From: an uncultured Chitinophagaceae bacterium
GTDB taxonomy: Bacteria; Bacteroidota; Bacteroidia; Chitinophagales; Chitinophagaceae
DNA: 7,880 nt
Assembly: GCA_937996595.1 (NCBI GenBank)
Contig: CALKVC010000107.1
Coordinates: 1 to 7,880 of the forward strand
Direction: 5' to 3'
Below, piece by piece: positions 6,587-7,880 of the stretch. The position numbers and the translations under genes are program-made. The stretch's first letter is position 1. The number at the start of each line of letters is the position of its first letter. The notes under the pieces are model-generated. The model ran no database searches. It was not told the origin of the DNA and saw nothing but the letters and a program-made list of their open reading frames with translations.

Positions 6587-7840
6587 TCATTTCATCAATT
6601 CATATACAACCGTTTTATATGAGCCCAGTTTAAATGCTTCCAGTTTACCGGTTGTATTAGTGATTACATCCCTGTATCCTGTAAAACTGCCGGTTCTTTC
6701 CTTATATTTTTCCAAGTTGATTGTTTTCTCTTCTTTAGCAGTATTCATCACAACCATGATGGTTTGTTTTTCATTGTACCTGAAATATACATAAATGCCA
6801 TCCACCGGAAAAAACTGCATGAATTTACCGGTGGTTAATGCAGGCGATGTTTTCCTGAAATTGGCCAGTGTGGCCAAGTGCTGGTAAATGGCCTGGTCCT
6901 GCTGTGTTCTGCCTTGTATGGTAAATTTGTTTGCAGGATCATTTTTCCATCCACCGGGAAAGTCTAAACGAACATACCCGTCGTTGGGGCTGGTAACACC
7001 CGGGGTGGCAATCTCATTACCATAATACAATTGCGGTATGCCCCTGCAGGTTAGCAACCATGAAATGGATGACAGGTATTTATCCATATTTTCTCCCACG
7101 ATGGAATAAAACCTGGAAATGTCGTGGTTATCCAGGAAGATCACATTACGGGTTGGATCCTTATAAACAAAATCCTGTGCGAGGGTAGTATACAGACGGG
7201 TAATGCCTTCCGTCCAGCCAAAGTCTTTCGTCATGGCGTCAGTTATAGCCCAGAGGGTTTGAAAATCAGTGGCTGCCTGCAGGTTGCTTTTGAAAGAAGT
7301 ATTATAATTGTTTTCAGTGAAATAGCTTTGATTAGGTACGCCGTGCACCCAGGTTTCGCCAAACATGGTTAGTTTGGGGAATTCATCAACAAGTGCCTTA
7401 TTACACCTGTTCATGAAATTGAGGTCATTGTATGCATAAGTATCAATTCTCCACCCGTCTATGCCAAACTCTTCCACCGTCCATAAAGCATGCTGAATCA
7501 GGAAATTGGCTACATAGGGGTTATGCTGGTTCATATCGGGCATTTCTCTGGTGAACCATCCATCACTCATTTGTTTCATTTCCATTTTGCTGGCATACGG
7601 GTCAAACAACACCTGGTCTTTATAATGGGTGTTTGTATACGTATCCCATTGGTTCAGCCAGTCTTTCATCGGCGGGTCCTGTACGGTATGATGATAAAGC
7701 CCAACATGGTTATACACGGCATCCTGTATGATCTTCATGCCTTTTCCATGAACTGCGTCTATTAGTTCCCGGTATGCTTTATCGCCTCCCAGCCTGGGAT
7801 CAACTTTGTAATGGTTGGTGAATGCGTAGCCGTGTTCAGT
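6587..7840 (-). CDS. GH13 alpha-amylase, neopullulanase/cyclomaltodextrinase-like, 5' truncated
   Basis: The enzyme should hydrolyse alpha-1,4 bonds in maltodextrins, cyclodextrins or pullulan. The ATG at 7738 is internal: the frame continues upstream for 34 codons to 7840, reading TEHGYAFTNHYKVDPRLGGD and then a conserved helix into GMKIIQDAVYNH, which is classic early GH13 barrel. Numbered from Met at 7738, region I is DAVYNH (6-11), the nucleophile is Asp99 in GWRID, the acid/base is Glu128 in FGETW, and the transition-state Asp is Asp206 in FLDNHD. The tail from about 300, with GIYVYFRYNEKQTIMVVMN, resembles the C-terminal beta-domain of Bacteroidota cyclomaltodextrinases. Roughly 200 N-terminal residues, including any signal peptide and N-terminal beta-domain, are missing, so the cell location cannot be told. 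The break is where the contig ends in adapter; it is not a mutation. The pullulanase follows in the same direction. Confidence 0.92.
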   Translation of the reverse strand, partial: TEHGYAFTNHYKVDPRLGGDKAYRELIDAVHGKGMKIIQDAVYNHVGLYHHTVQDPPMKDWLNQWDTYTNTHYKDQVLFDPYASKMEMKQMSDGWFTREMPDMNQHNPYVANFLIQHALWTVEEFGIDGWRIDTYAYNDLNFMNRCNKALVDEFPKLTMFGETWVHGVPNQSYFTENNYNTSFKSNLQAATDFQTLWAITDAMTKDFGWTEGITRLYTTLAQDFVYKDPTRNVIFLDNHDISRFYSIVGENMDKYLSSISWLLTCRGIPQLYYGNEIATPGVTSPNDGYVRLDFPGGWKNDPANKFTIQGRTQQDQAIYQHLATLANFRKTSPALTTGKFMQFFPVDGIYVYFRYNEKQTIMVVMNTAKEEKTINLEKYKERTGSFTGYRDVITNTTGKLEAFKLGSYKTVVYELMK

Positions 7841-7841
7841 A

Positions 7842-7880
7842 AGATCGGAAGAGCGTCGTGTAGGGAAAGAGTGTCTTCGC
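7842..7880. other. Illumina TruSeq adapter sequence (artefact)
   Basis: The sequence AGATCGGAAGAGC starts at 7842 and continues through the standard TruSeq P5-side adapter (reverse complement) to GTGT at 7871-7874. The last six bases, CTTCGC, sit where the i5 index belongs and match the start of the reverse complement of TruSeq index D505 (AGGCGAAG), as I remember it. These bases are not genomic. The last genomic base is 7840 or 7841, where the A may come from A-tailing. The frame of the truncated GH13 gene must not be extended into this segment. Confidence 0.97.

Noticed and set aside
7736..7738. ATG at 7738 as the true start of the GH13 gene
   Set aside because: It lies inside the conserved GMKIIQDAVYNH segment, and the upstream codons continue typical GH13 barrel sequence to the contig end.
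7841..7880. Genomic rearrangement or foreign insertion at the right end
   Set aside because: The sequence matches the sequencing adapter, so a biological junction is not needed.

Overview
The window looks like a fragment of a Bacteroidota chromosome, most likely near Chitinophagaceae. This is inferred from gene content and signals, not from a search. The evidence is the promoter style (TTG or TTTG about 20 bases before TAnnTTTG), A-rich leaders without a clear Shine-Dalgarno, a tRNA gene without an encoded CCA end, heptamer minisatellites between genes, and a Bacteroidota-type pair of GH13 alpha-glucan enzymes. The right end carries Illumina adapter sequence, so this is the end of a draft or metagenomic contig and not a natural junction.

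Layout: 1-53 (-) is the start of an unidentified gene running off the left edge. 54-342 is AT-rich and gene-free, with inverted repeats. 343-1239 (-) is cyanophycinase (cphB). 1240-1509 is the divergent intergenic region, with a good cphB promoter. 1510-4137 (+) is a full-length cyanophycin synthetase (cphA). 4133-4302 holds two adjacent short-repeat arrays, both with a 7-base period. 4363-4394 is a promoter driving tRNA-Gln(UUG) at 4422-4492. 4494-4528 is a symmetric terminator between the tRNA and the convergent gene. 4550-6526 (-) is a secreted type I pullulanase. 6587-7840 (-) is a neopullulanase/cyclomaltodextrinase-like GH13 enzyme lacking its N-terminus. 7842-7880 is adapter.

The genes form two metabolic modules. 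cphA and cphB make a complete build-and-break pair for cyanophycin, the Asp-Arg nitrogen reserve polymer: CphA polymerises it and CphB cuts it to beta-Asp-Arg dipeptides. CphA keeps both ATP sites and also an HxxEH motif in its N-domain that may supply its own primers. The two GH13 genes lie head to tail 60 bases apart and probably form the end of an alpha-glucan operon: pullulanase cuts alpha-1,6 branches and the second enzyme cuts alpha-1,4 linkages. No phage, transposase, CRISPR array or toxin-antitoxin gene is visible. The points most worth following are the self-contained cyanophycin module, the heptamer arrays beginning at the cphA stop codon, and the adapter tail.
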